Source: Patagioenas fasciata
Lineage: Eukaryota; Chordata; Aves; Columbiformes; Columbidae
Length of the DNA: 64,000 nucleotides
Direction: 5' to 3'
Assembly: GCF_037038585.1 (NCBI RefSeq)
Contig: NC_092521.1
Location: forward strand, 56,953,898 to 57,017,897
The position numbers were made by a program, and so were the translations under genes. Of the stretch, positions 38,901 through 50,989 are shown in pieces (position 1 is the stretch's first letter; each line of letters starts with the position of its first letter). Below the pieces are notes generated by a model. The model saw nothing but the letters and a program-made list of their open reading frames with translations, ran no database searches and had not been told where the DNA came from.

Positions 38901-40183
38901 CCATCTTACTTCCTTGTAGAACTCATCTTCTAGATTAAGAAACAAGAAGTGCTGTATTTTTTGATCCCTTAAATCCCTTTTATGTTCTTGTTTCATTGAT
39001 GGACTTAGCACTATTTTCTACAGATGCACTGAAACATTCAGTTTCAACCTCCCCATTGGTCACTTGACAACTCGCTTTTTCCTTTCAAAACAGTGACTCT
39101 TGATCTTCCCTTTCAGAAACCCTGCCGTGGTTGCTGGAATCACACACTCTCCAAGTTCTTGATAACTCAAGTGTATCACAGTTTTAAAGACTCTTTTTTT
39201 TTTTTGTTCCCTGCAACTCAAAGGACTCCAAAGGCTACTGAAGTAGTTTTCCAAATAAAGTCAGCAACAAATGTCGACTTGAGAATCATAGTAGATAAAG
39301 TTATTGGTCTGTCTGCAGTTTGAGGAGACCCATACAAGCCCTACCAGCATGTGTCAGCTACTGATATTGAAGGTAAAAGGTATTTCCTGCTTGGTCTCAC
39401 AGCTGAACCTGCTAAAGAGCATATGATCTGATGGTGAGGTTGTGTTGTGAGAACTGCTTGTGGCATGTTTGCCAAGATATGCAGTTGTTTATGACATCTA
39501 AGTATTTAATTAGTAAATGCTTTTGATTAAAAATATTTTAAAATTGTACAGATGCATTGCAGGTGAAAGCTCTGGTGAATGACATGCATTAACAGTTTGC
39601 TCTACAAACCCATTTCTAAAATAGTGAATTCTAAAATGCGTCGTACTGGTGAACCAAGAAGGAAGGTCCTTTTTGGTTGCTTGGAACAGCCTCTCCCATT
39701 CTTCTGCACCTGGACTCTTCTCAGCATCTTCTTCTTCCTCACTGCGGTTGCTTTTTTGGCTCCATTGTTTGAGAAGGGTTTCTTTTTCCCCAAGTCATGC
39801 TGTAAGTAATCTGTGACGTGCCGTCTTGTGTTTCTCTGTAGCTTCCTACGTGCTCTCCATACAACCCTCTCATTCCTGTTCTGGTGGTGGCTCCTGCTTG
39901 TCACAACTGCTGCCATTTTCCCTTCGTATGGCAGTAAAAAGCTGGAAAACGCCAGTTTTGGTTGCTTTCTGTCACAAGCAAAGCAATGTGTCCCCTGTGG
40001 GCTGGCCGCTGGGAGCAGCTGACTGACTGCCACTGAGTCGGTGGTGGGCTCTGGGATGTGAGTGTCCTCTGACTCTGCTTGGGGAATGGGCCTGGTCACA
40101 GGTGATGGTCAGTTACTGACCAGTTGTGCAAACATGTCTTGTCGCTTGTGTCGTGAAAAAGCCAGTGTAGGTACATGGATGAG
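32958..40183. other. Gene-free stretch, 33-40.2 kb
   Basis: I see no recognisable gene or interspersed repeat. From 39620 to 40100 the sequence is more GC-rich and carries a 165-codon minus-strand frame (39602-40099) rich in Lys/Arg, with no known motif. The plus strand of the same patch has only shorter frames. A 29-bp tandem duplication lies at 36324-36381. Confidence 0.5.
36324..36381. repeat. 29-bp tandem duplication (two units)
   Basis: The unit 36324-36352 is repeated at 36353-36381, with the core ATGAACATCAGAAAA identical in both and a few substitutions elsewhere. It is likely a local slippage or duplication event. Confidence 0.8.
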
Positions 40184-40610
40184 CTTGCTTTGGTCGCACT
40201 GTTCCCGAGTAGCAAGTGATAGGACGAGAGGAAGTGGTCTCAAGTTGGGGAACGACCTGTTGGAGAGCAGTGTAGGGGAAAGGGACTTGGGGGTCCTGGT
40301 GAACGGCAGGATGACCATGAGCCAGCACTGTGCCCTTGTGGCCAGGAAGGCCAATGGCATCCTGGGGTGTGTTACAAGGGGGGTGGTTAGTAGGTTGAGA
40401 GAGGTTCTCCTCCCCCTCTACTCTGCCCTGGTGAGACCACATGTGGAATATTGTGTCCAGTTCTGGGCCCCTCAGTTCCAGAAGGACAGGGAACTGCTGG
40501 AGAGGGTCCAGCGCAGGGCAACAAAGATGATTAAGGGAGTGGAGCATCTCCCTAATGAGGAAAGGCTGAGGGAGCTGGGTCTCTTTAGCTTGGAGGAGAC
40601 TGAGGGGTGA
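40062..40610 (+). pseudogene. Chimeric open frame: flank + outer CR1 + inner CR1 ORF2
   Basis: This 182-codon frame is not a gene. Its first 40 or so codons are unique flanking DNA. Codons for [11 protein letters not shown] come from the outer CR1. From [10 protein letters not shown] onward it is the inner CR1, with [13 protein letters not shown] and [20 protein letters not shown] as clear RT C-terminal motifs. The two CR1 reading frames happen to join in phase. Confidence 0.85.
40184..40245 (+). mobile_element. Outer CR1, left piece (split by a nested CR1)
   Basis: AGTGATAGGACGAGAGGAAG and the following CTCAAGTTG match the complement of 510-550 in the long CR1 at the left end. They correspond to the [11 protein letters not shown] region of ORF2. 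Similarity to that element stops at about 40245 and resumes at about 40950, so the element is interrupted. Confidence 0.85.
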
Positions 40611-40949
40611 CCTCATTCATGTTTACAAGTATGTAAAGAGTGAGTGTCATGTGGATGGAGCCAGGCTCTTCTTGGTGACAAACAATGATAGGACAAGGGG
40701 CAACGGGTACAAACTGGAACACAGGAGGTTCCGCTTAGATTTGAGAAGAATCTTCTTCTCAGTGAGGGTGCCAGAGCACTGGAACAGACTGTCCAGGGGG
40801 GTTGTGGAGTCTCCTTCTCTGGAGACGTTCAAAACCCGCCTGGACATGTTCCTGTGTAACCTCATCTAGATGTTCCTGCTCCAGCAGGGGGATTGGACTA
40901 GATCATCTTTCAAGGTCCCTTCCAATCCCCAACAGTTTGTGATTCTGCA
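40246..40949 (+). mobile_element. Inner CR1, nested in another CR1, sense
   Basis: It begins abruptly inside ORF2 ([19 protein letters not shown], from about 40255) and runs to a tail-like GTTTGTGATTCTG near 40945. Its 3' half matches the complement of the copy at 21413 closely. The first frame ends at 40610 because about 5 bp are missing from the LEKRRLRGD coding stretch (it reads SLEETEG, then a stop). A second frame (40651-40869) continues to the normal ORF2 stop with [20 protein letters not shown]. The element is inactive. Confidence 0.92.
40651..40869 (+). pseudogene. Inner CR1 ORF2 C-terminal end
   Basis: This frame covers the last 72 codons of CR1 ORF2, in a different frame from the preceding piece because of the small deletion near 40600. 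It carries the [16 protein letters not shown] and PEHWNRL motifs and ends at the family's usual stop. Confidence 0.9.
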
Positions 40950-41154
40950 AGTATTAGGAAAAATTTCTTCCCAGAAAGGGGTGTCAGGCATTGGAACAGG
41001 CTGCTCAGGGAAGTGTTTGAGTCACCATCCTTGCAGGGGTTTGAAAGACCTATAGAGAAGGTTCTTAGGGACATGGTTTAGTGCCAGAGTTAGGTTATAG
41101 TCAGACTTTATAATCTTGAGGGTCTCTTCCAACCAAAATGATTCTATGATTTTA
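40950..41154 (+). mobile_element. Outer CR1, right piece with 3' tail
   Basis: TATTAGGAAAAATTTCTTCC resumes the outer element and continues through GGCATTGGAACAGGCTGC and the 3' UTR to CCAAAATGATTCTATGATTT. It closely resembles the complement of 281-480. About 20 bp of the host element between the left and right pieces are not seen. Confidence 0.92.
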
Positions 41155-42534
41155 TACTTCATCTGCGTTGTGGTCTGTTATGTGAAATGATCTGATGCAA
41201 TGCACAGGATGGATAGTTCTGCTGCCCAGATGTGCACGTTCTGGATTATGTGGAAGTATCAGTCCTAGCGATGAGGGAAGCACATGGAGATCTTTGAGTG
41301 CTGGGTGCAACTCACAGTTCCTCTCAAAGAGGATATTTGCTTTGTGGAGGAAGGTTTCTCTTCCATGGCTTGAGCTTTTCCCTAGCATATGGGTAGGTAG
41401 GAAGAGTTTGCCAAATGTGTGATAGTTACATAAAACATAGAACATCTGACAGATACGAAAAGGGTTATAATAAATGATTCGTTTGCACTCCCTCTCCGAA
41501 AAAGCTAAACAAAATGATAATACAAAGTCCATCAAATTTTCCTTCCAGTTTATGAGGTCCTTTATGGTGGTGTGTAAACTCTGGCTGTAAGCATGGCCTA
41601 ACAATGGCTGGATCTATTTGAGAGCTTTCTGCTAGGCAAGTATGATGTTATTTCAAATTACAGTGTTCATTTTGTTTTTATTTGTCATTCCTATTAATAT
41701 TTGTGTGTATGTGGGAGATTATTTCCCATATCTCATCTACATTTCCCGTTCTGCTATTATCCAGAGATACTACAGGCTGCTTGAAGTTCTCACATTTTTT
41801 TGGTCTCCTTTTTCCCTTTTTTATCTTTGCAATTTTTAAAGCTGCACCAGTTTTCTGAACAACAAAGTGAAGTTAAAACAAGAAATAGTGTTGTATTTAG
41901 GAGCTGGGGATTATTTTACTTTACGGGAAATATTTAGCCAAGTTGGTGGTTTGGAAATGTTTTCATGAGAACTACTTGAGCTAAAAGTTACTGAGACAGA
42001 ATTCCATAAAAATAACTGTGAACTCCAGTTTATAACAAGGTCATTATTGGCAGCCTTCAGTTAAAAAAAACTTTCCATAGCTGCAAGAAAGGAAGAATTA
42101 TGGATCAAAGTGATCTGGATTTTTCTTTTGGCAATTAAAAAAAAAAAAGTTAACGTTTGGAATTGAACCCCACTGTGACTGGTTCATTTCCATTCAATTT
42201 TTACTGTGTATCCTTAATAAGACTGACACTGAGGAACAGAGGATGGGAAGAAACACTTTTTTCTATTTAAAATTGGTTCCGCAGGATGGAAATTTGGCAA
42301 CAGACACGGAAACTAAGCAAATCTGTTTACAGAGCTCTCTGCCTCTCCCTAGAATGAAACCAACAAGAAAGTCTGAATAAAAAGAGATTTTAGTGATGAA
42401 GCTGTACATTGTTGAAATTTTTCTGTGTGCTGCTTTGTTGGTCTTTCTTAGCTTGTTGATAAACTGGTTATTTGGTGTGAGATGTAATGTAAATTGAGGG
42501 TTTCAGTGCTCATCTTGTGTCCTGTGCTTTTCAG
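41155..42534. other. Gene-free stretch, 41.2-42.5 kb
   Basis: The longest frame (41152-41604, minus, 150 codons) overlaps the CR1 tail at its end and shows no motif. I see nothing else of note. Confidence 0.5.
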
Positions 42535-42609
42535 AGCTGTTGGCCACCGTTCATATGAGCGAGCCAGATACAGAGTCTGGAAGTATCAAAGAAGCTAAGG
42601 GCGTTCCAG
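42535..42609 (+). other. Low-confidence exon candidate (75 bp)
   Basis: A good acceptor (GTGTCCTGTGCTTTTCAG) precedes it; the donor CCAG|GTACTG is weak. The 75 bp are open in the frame whose first two bases complete a codon: LLATVHMSEPDTESGS, then IKEAKGVP. That phase is compatible with the ATG frame of the 12359-12420 candidate. The peptide looks protein-like and acidic, but I do not recognise it. Confidence 0.22.
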
Positions 42610-44979
42610 GTACTGCTAGCATAAATGTTAGGAGAGAGCTTTGATGAGAAGAGTCATTGCAAGATTCAGACATAAATTTAAAGGTTGGGCTATGGCTACT
42701 GTTAATGCAGGAACACATGGGAGTAAGTGGAATCAGTTCCCTGTCTCTACTGCCTGCAGATTGTTGCGATATCTTTTCAGAATTCAGGTGAGTATACCCG
42801 TGTCCTCCATGGTCTGCTAGCAGAAAACAACTAGGATGGGAGCCTGAAAGGACACAGGCTCCTGTGCCCTTCATTTAGTGATCAGGAAAAATGAGCCAAC
42901 AGGGGAATGGGAATGACTATGTTAATCTGGTAAAGAATAGTAGAAATTTTCCTAAGATTGAGGAGGAAACTTGGGAGACACTGTAACTTTCTGAGTCAGA
43001 AAGTTTTCTGGTGCTATGTGGTTGCTGGCAGTCCACACATCTGGGAAACAACAGGATTTATTTTATTTTATTTTAAATATTTGCTTACTATCTGTTCCTT
43101 GGAGTAAAAAACGCTGGAGAAATGAATAAAGCTGTGTCTTCAGTGAAGAGTTACAAGAGGAGAAATTGTCGTTACTGTGTCTGTGCCACTTCTTAGTCAT
43201 ATATTGAGCCATATATAAAGGGGAGAGGTTGGTGATACCTTAAATTCCCTGGTTTGGCTTCAAAATAAGCAAATGCTTATAGTTGTGGGTGGTGTGTTTT
43301 GGTGGTTTTTTGTGGTTTGTTGTTGTTGTTTGGGGGTGGTTTTTAAGAAAAAAAGTGTCAGAAAATTACATCTCATTGTTCCCTACCATCTTGTCTGCAA
43401 AGTTGCAGAATTCATCTGTTGTAAGGCTAATGACTACTTCATGATGCAGTATTTAGAAATGTGTTACCTGAATGAATACAAGCTCTGCAGGAAAAGTCTA
43501 CTTCTCTTTCATGAAGCCAAATGCTACCTTTCAAAGTAACTGAACATGGAAGTGAATAAAAAAGATCTGGGTGGCTTTCAGAGGTGTTTTACAATGGTTC
43601 TCTACCAGGAGGAAGGCAGCAGCTGTGTATAAAGGAGGGTTGTGGACTAATATGTGGGTAGAAGATGGGAAGAATAAGTTAGGAATAAGTGGTCCCTCCT
43701 GACAGTCACCAAGTGTAGCTGGACTGGAGATGAATGGCAAGTGATCTACAGGGGAGAAACAACTGTGATTCTACTAAAAAAAATTATGAGCTTTGAGCTG
43801 ATTATTATAATGAGTGAGTCAGTTACCAGGTTATGATGAACAGCAACGTAAAACATGAACTCAGTGCTGTAGGCTGATCAGAAGAGCAAATCAAATCGTA
43901 GGAATTATTAATGAAGAAATAGAGAATTAAACAGCATCATTGTTGCCACTGTGTAAGTTCATGGCTCATGAGTGTATCTTATAGCATGTGTGGTTCTGGT
44001 TCCCTCAGCTCAGAAACGATACAGTAGAATGGGAAAGATTTGGGGAAAGCAGCAATTTTAAGAGATATGGAAAGGCTTATGTATAAAGAAAACCGTGACT
44101 CTTCATCCTGGAAAGAGGAGACATCAGAGGATATTCTTGAGGTTTGCAATATTAAGAGTGATGGGGAAGGGGCGCACAGGTTCAGTTGTTCACTGTCTGT
44201 TCCAACACAAGTCCTAGGAGACACCAAATGGAGTAAGAGCATAATATAAGCAAACAGAAAAGACGTGCTTTTCCTTGAAACAGTGTCCCAAAGAGTATTG
44301 TCTTTGCTGAAAGCTTGTGTGAGTCCACTTTCTGACACTACATGGTCAAACAAAAGCCTGATCTGTAATTGCAGTTGTATGTGTGATGTAATGTATAGAT
44401 GCACTTTGATGGAAACATTAATGTTTTCTATGGTCTTTTGCCTCGTATTTCCTGCAGTAAGTAACTATCATGAGCCTATAAGGAAAAGTGTTGCAAGCTC
44501 ATTTAGCTGAAGTAAGTGGCCTCCCTATATGTATAAAATTATTGGAATATTTTTCTAATGTGTGAGGAGGAAGCCTTCTTGTTTTTTATTTAGGCTTCCT
44601 GCTTCCTCCATTGCATAAGAGGATACAGTACCTTTACTTGGAATTTAAAAAACAGTCTTAGATTTAGTTTCTATTGAATGTCTCTGCTATTACCTTTGTC
44701 CCATGAAAATAATTTGCAGCATGTTTGAGAATTTCAGCTGCATGCGTAGGAGAAATACTCGTTAAGTTATAGTGGTGTGGGTTCATTGGCAGCCCTGAAT
44801 TCTCACTAAGGCATTATGCCTCCTTAGGCGTGCATATTCTTGTTAAAGAATGTGGAATTGTGCTTTAGCCCTCAAACATGGCCGGTTTCTTCTCAGTGCG
44901 TTGCCAGGTTCTTCTGACGTGGTCTTTATTTAACCACTGGTACTAAAATATCAGGTTTGGTGCAAAAAAAAGCAGTTTT
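42610..44979. other. Gene-free stretch, 42.6-45.0 kb
   Basis: No gene recognised. A GT-rich low-complexity run lies at 43276-43345 and a (TTTA)n-like run at 43057-43075. Confidence 0.5.
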
Positions 44980-45255
44980 GTTCATGCAGAGAAAGCCAGT
45001 CAGGAAGATGTGCCAGGGGAGTTTAGGTTGGACATTAGGAAAAGGTTCTTCACCCAGAGGGTGGTGGAGCACTGGAACAGGCTCCCCAGGGAGGTGTCAC
45101 AGCCCCAAGCCTGACAGTGTTCAAGAAGAGACTGGACAATGCCCTCAAACACATGGTGTGAACTGTGGGGTTGTCATATGCAGGGACAGGAGTTGGACTC
45201 GATGATCCTTGTAGGTCCCTTCCGACTCAGGACATTCTATGATTTTATGATCCTC
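44980..45255 (+). mobile_element. CR1 LINE 3' fragment, sense
   Basis: The plus frame reads GEFRLDIRKRFFTQRVVEHW followed by NRLPREV, the ORF2 C-terminal region, before a frame break. The 3' UTR ends in GGACATTCTATGATTTTATG, a CR1-type tail. The UTR (TTCAAGAAGAGACTGGACAA and on) differs from the other copies, so it is a further subtype. Confidence 0.92.
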
Positions 45256-48200
45256 AGCAACAGAGCATGGGGTTTGTGAATATGCCTTTCTGAGTTTTGG
45301 AGCTCATGCAGTATGTTGGTGAAACAGCAGGTTTTATGTAGAAAGCAGAGGAATAGTGATAACACCAAAAGCTTTTAGGTGCAACTCCCTGCACCTCCCT
45401 GGGTTGGGTGAGCTCAGTTCCCTTCTTCCCGAGGTCACTCCCCTCAGTAGCACCATACGTTATGTTCTAAGTGCATGCACTTGGCTGTGTTTTGTGCATG
45501 TTCCGTGTGTCTTCTGCCTTCCCCTACTCCATCCCCAGTGCCTGCATTGTATTCTGAACCTCCACTCAGGATGCTGGCAGCCATCCTTGGCAGCCTCATC
45601 AGGGAACCATGGGCTGGCCCCTTGCTCAGGCTGTCACATCCTTGTTCCTTGTGCTATATCTGGTCAGGGAATTTCCGTTTCCTGGACCAGCTGGAGAGCC
45701 CCAGTGTGCACACGAGGCTCCGCTCACTGAACCCTAACGGGGGATGTGGTGTTTTACTTGGCGACTACCTGGGGTGATTCCTCACAGCACCAGGAAACTT
45801 TAATTCATTTCTATTCTGATGAGCGCTTTCTCTTTTAGGGAACTTCTCTCTCTTGCAGCATTATTCATCTGTGAAAAGGGCCAATACCCTTTTCAGTTCC
45901 GCAGTAGCTGATGTGATACCTGTGTACAATGGACTTGCGTGTAATGTTTTGTTTCTGAAATGAAAGACACATCTTGACGTGGTCCTGAACACAGTTGCAG
46001 GGGAAGCACAAATACCAAAGTTTAGTGTGAGCCTAGGTTGCCTGATGGTAACTTGTTGTGCTAACAGCAGATTCATTTGTTTCCTAATTAATCAGAAAGA
46101 GTGTTCTTTTTATTTCAGCCATCTGGTGGAGAGCATGCTGTTTAGCTTCTTGCTGCTGCAAATTGGAGCTACACAGGAAAAAGGATGTTTCAACTTCTGT
46201 TTTTGGCTTGTTTTTCTAGGTTGAGTCAGTGTAGAACACGTTAAAACATACAGTCATCAATTGCAAAGTTCATCTCTCAAGGACTGTAAGAATTCAGCTT
46301 AAATTGTCTTTCCTGAAAAGATGATGATATTGATGGATTAATTGCTTATTATTACTTGTTTTACTCCATGAAATCAATTATCAAGACAAAAGCGAAATTT
46401 TCTTGGAGAACTGCAGAGCTACTCTAGGCTAGTGAATTTGCTACTGTATTGTAGAGAACATTCAGTGTTGCTTTTACATTTCTTCTTTGGATTAATGTCA
46501 AAAACATATTGCCTGTCACACAATTTGTCGTTGAGTGTGCCATTAGCTTACTAACTCCCCACAAAGATCTTAAAACATTGCATTTTTTTTTTTCTCCACA
46601 AGTCCCTTTAGCACATCCTTTCTTTGGAAGCTATATTGTTCTTCTGGAATATTTTCAAGGAGCAGTCTGTCCCTATGCAATGTTTACTGTATCTTCTTGC
46701 CTTGCAGCCAGCAGATTTTAGTACAAACTTGCCTGAGGGTGGCCTTGTCCTATTTTCCTCTTAGATGGTTCTGGCATTTATAGAGCTTGGGAGATCGTGC
46801 TTCTGAATTTTCCAGTCTGAAGAGCTCGAGCCAAAACAGCAGGAGAGATAGCAAACCTGTACGTTGTTTGGCTTACGGCAGCTGGGCCTGTTTTTCCTTT
46901 GACCTAAAGCAATGGCAGATTTTCTTGGGTTTTGTATGGAGGAGGGGAGAAATGAAGAAGAGGCAAGATGAGTGAGGCAAACAGCTTTATGTGCGTGCTT
47001 GAAAAAAGCAAACCTTATTTTGCCCCTCCCTCCTCTTTTTGCAGCCCTAACAAAGGTAATTCAATAACCTCCAGGTTACTTTAACATTTAGAGATTTTCT
47101 TTGTTTGAGTTAGCTTGTGAATACCGATTATTGATCAGAAAAGGGACTGCACTTTGTTTTAATACTGCATTAACATTTTGAGCAACAAACTCTTTTATGT
47201 TGTAGTACCATAGTGCTTGCAGAATGGACTTTTTTGTTAGAGGACCAGGCTCCTGTGCAGTTTTTAGGGACATTTGATAGCTTCCCACCAAACTGTATTT
47301 TCTCCCTGATGTCTTAGTGAAAGAAGCTCTTGCCAGTTAGGGCCCACAGTCTCTGCTGGGGAATGTACTTTGATGAATGAATGTGGGAAAATATGAAATA
47401 CCCTGCAGATGGGCGGCTCAGAGAACACAACTCTTGGAGTTTGGCCTTGTGCTCCGAGAGCCTTTGATGTCTGTTAACACTGTCTCCGCAGTCATCCCCT
47501 CTAAATGAGGTTTCCTGTGGAAATAAATTTCATTGTTGCTGTCTTTTGTGTGTCCTAGTCTTATATTTATCAGCAGATGTTTCGGCTAAGTTTTGCATTT
47601 ATGTAACAGAAGTATTTAGTTGTGCCACGGAGTGAATTTGTTCCTAGAGGAATGGTTTTGTATGTGATTGTTGGAGTCCCAAGCGTATGAATTCCAGGAG
47701 CATAGGAGAGTTTCCTAAAAGAGTTTGCGAGACCAACAGTGAGTGTTGAGGCTTAGTACATGTTTGAAGTAGAACACAAATTAGCACTGCTTCTGTGTGC
47801 CAAGCATTTCGAAGGGACTCACTGCGATAAAACCAAACCAAAAAACATCATTTCTCTAAAGATAGATAGGATTCCTTGTATGTCTACACTAGTGTGCGGC
47901 AAAGAGGTGACAGATCTTGAGCCTCCTCAGCTGAATATAAAAGGAAAGAAAAAAAATTCCTCTTTCTCCATATTTTACTGTTTTCTTCTTTTATATTGTT
48001 TGCTTTATAGTTTTTTCCTTACAGGTACATGAAGATCTTCATGATGACTATTGTGGGAGAAACGATTGTTTCTACTCTGGTTCTGGCAAGAGATGATAGT
48101 GCAGAAGCTATGTGGCTGCTGCTTCTGTGAGGAAGCTGTTGACCAGCTTCCCACTGCGAACGCTTATCCAGAATAAGAATTTTCTTAATTGGCGATTTTG

Positions 48201-50858
48201 ATAATTTCCTTCCCCTGCTCTCATCCCCATTTGCAGTCCTCTTAAGTCAGTCAGTGATATACCCAAATCATGTTTCATCCTAAATGGACCTGTAAAAAGG
48301 TGCAAGAAGCAAGGGGAATGTCAGTCAGAGCAGACACGTTAGCCGGAAGGTTTTGTGCTGGGACACGAAGGGTCAGCAGAGAGTTGGTGTTAGAACCAGC
48401 GTGTCCTGCCTCTCTTGGCTGAGTAGTGGGAAGGCCGCAGGCTGTCGGAGTGGGCTGGGAAGGAGCTGAGCCTTTCAAAAAACAGGCTGGCTTCAAAATC
48501 GTTAGGTGTGTTGTGTAGGCAAGTGGTCCAATTTCGTGTAGCTGTTCTATATTTATTTTTCTCTCTTCTTTCCGTTCCACAAGTCTGTGTTGAAGCATGA
48601 GGCTTTCATTACTTTGTAGATGAACTTGTTACTTACCTGTCGTCTGATTGAAGTATCCTCACCTTTGCAAGCTTGGCTGTTTGTGAATAGGGAAACAGTT
48701 TTGATTACACACATCAAAAATAAAAATAATCCATTCTGAGGTACTAATTTGTCTCATTTTCCTTTAATAATGACCTCTTTTCAGTACGCGTTTTCTTAAT
48801 CTAAAATGAACTTTTTCTGCTTTTTGTTGTCCTTTTTTTTTTTTTTTTTACAAATCTCAGCAGGCCCTAGTTAGTTCTTGTTTCACGTCTTCCCCCATTT
48901 TCAATGATTGTCCAGACTTTGAAGGCAAAACACAGGCAAAGGACCCTCAGACTTCTGTGAATGTTCTCTCTTGCACTTGAGTCCTGCTCTTCATCACATT
49001 TTTTCACTAAATAACAATTCCTTTTAACACTTCTGCTATTGCCTTTAGGAATAGATTTCCTTCCCATGTTAAGCCTACTCAGGGAGACTGTAATCACGAG
49101 TTACTATTAATAATTTCTCTCTTCTTTTAATGTTATCGAGAATGTCTTCCTTAACACCAAGTAGCAGGTCTGGTAGATTCTTTGCTGGTATTAATTGCTG
49201 TGTAACCAAGTGCCCTTGAAAGTCAGTTATGTAAATCAGCAGCCTTGAGCTGGCCATAAGAACAATGCGGGCTTGAGTTTTAATTTAATAATTGAGGAAT
49301 TGGAACATAAAAAATGGTTCTTTAAATCTAAAATAGGAGAAAATCATATTCTTTATTAGGCGAATTCTAATTGCATGAACCACGATATATCAGCAGTTTA
49401 AGATTTAGTTTAGGTGATCGCTTTGCATGCAGATGAACACTTTTGGTACAGTTATTATTAGGAAAAAACCTTGCATTCAGTTACCCTAGATATTTTTATT
49501 TGAGTTCTTAGAAAGACATTGCTAATTTGTTGTGGCTTTGAAATACCAAGTAGCGTCCTTCTTGAAATATATTGTTTGCATCTGTTTTTTTTCCTTTCTT
49601 CTTAATTTAATTTTAATAAAAGTCACAATTATTCTGTAAAAGTTCCTTGCATTTTTCCTGAAGATGCATCATACCGGAGTCTTTTGGCTTATTAAAACGT
49701 ACATGAGTTCTGGGCAGTGGAGGGCAGGTACATCATGCAGATAATTGTTTTGTCCGTTTGGGTAAAGGTTATTTATTGCTACATACAATATATGCAAAAG
49801 TCAGTGGATGCAAAGTTCTTTGCAAATACAGGCTTGGCAAATGTCCTCTGGAATTCGGAAAGGGTTTTCCAGCTCGACTTAGTCATTTTTTCCCAAATGT
49901 CTTGGCATAACTGATCGCTGAGGAGTGACATATGGTAGAAACATGCTCTAAGGGACAAGTCTCCCGGATGGCGCACAGCACCACACAAGATAGACAGATG
50001 GTGGCTTATTCAACCTTGGAAAAAGTTTAATCCTACATATTGGCACGGCGGCCTGAGTACAGAGAGAGAGGCACGCACACGCTTGTGAAATCCGAGGCAA
50101 AGCTTTTGTAGGTTTGCTTGCTGTTACTGAAAGAACTAGGAGGACTGAGCTGATATTAACACAGCAGAAGTATCTGCAAAATCAAGTGTTCAACATGCTA
50201 TCCAGAAAGTGGCATTCACCAGAAAAGTGGAAATCCCAGAGTTAGCACAACGCTGCAGAAAATTAAGTTTGCCGAACTTTTCACATCTGTTTCTAGACTA
50301 AACCATGTTGATTTGGCAAAGCTGATGAGTACTTACCTGAACTTATCCACCAACAGCTGTTGATTGATTGAAGTGTCTAATAGGTGAAAGGGTTTTTTAC
50401 GCTTTTTTTGTGGGTTTTTTTATGTTTCAAGGGTTGCTTTTGGTTTGGGGAAATGTATTGGCACTTCACAGCACAGAAACTGTAACCTTTCTCCTAGCTA
50501 AGTTCAAACAAAAATGTACAAGTTCCTGATGCTAAATTTAAGTTTATAGCAGAAAATGCAGTCTGTACATTACAGTTTCTTTAAAAAGAAGCAGAACATC
50601 AGGCCTTTCACTTTAATATCTGTGTTTAAGATAGTGAATAGAGAGAGGCAGAATATCTGACATGGAAAAATGAATACTTGCTGTGGCTTGTTGAGATACC
50701 TAGGGAAGAACAAAATTTGCTTTGAATTCTTTCTGGAAAACCAGTAGATCTTCTAAAGTCAGTGATGTGTTCTGTAACAGTTTTGAAAATACTGACCTAC
50801 TGAGAACAAGAAATACTGCCTGCCAAACTTTTTTCCCCCCACTTTCTTTTTCTTGTAG
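45256..50858. other. Gene-free stretch, 45.3-50.9 kb
   Basis: A GC-richer patch at about 45380-45780 has overlapping plus frames of 124 and 100 codons without known motifs. A smaller GC-rich patch lies at 48320-48480. A poly-T tract of about 17 bp lies at 48833-48849. No gene is recognised. Confidence 0.5.
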
Positions 50859-50989
50859 AACACACTCAGTATTCACAACTAGAAGGAAAAGGAAGACTCT
50901 CCCAACTCTCTGGACTTCAAGGATATCATTATGTTGTGTTGGAGGAATCTAAACTAGGCAAGACTTCTTTGTGAAACAGTTCCAGAAAG
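50859..50989 (+). other. Low-confidence noncoding exon candidate (131 bp)
   Basis: This has the best acceptor context of the window (TTTTCCCCCCACTTTCTTTT then TCTTGTAG), and the segment ends GAAAG|GTAAAT. All three frames contain a stop, so it could only be an untranslated or lncRNA exon, or a terminal coding exon used without the donor. One frame is open for 36 codons (HTQYSQLEGKGRLSQLSG and on) before TGA. I recognise no family. Confidence 0.2.
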
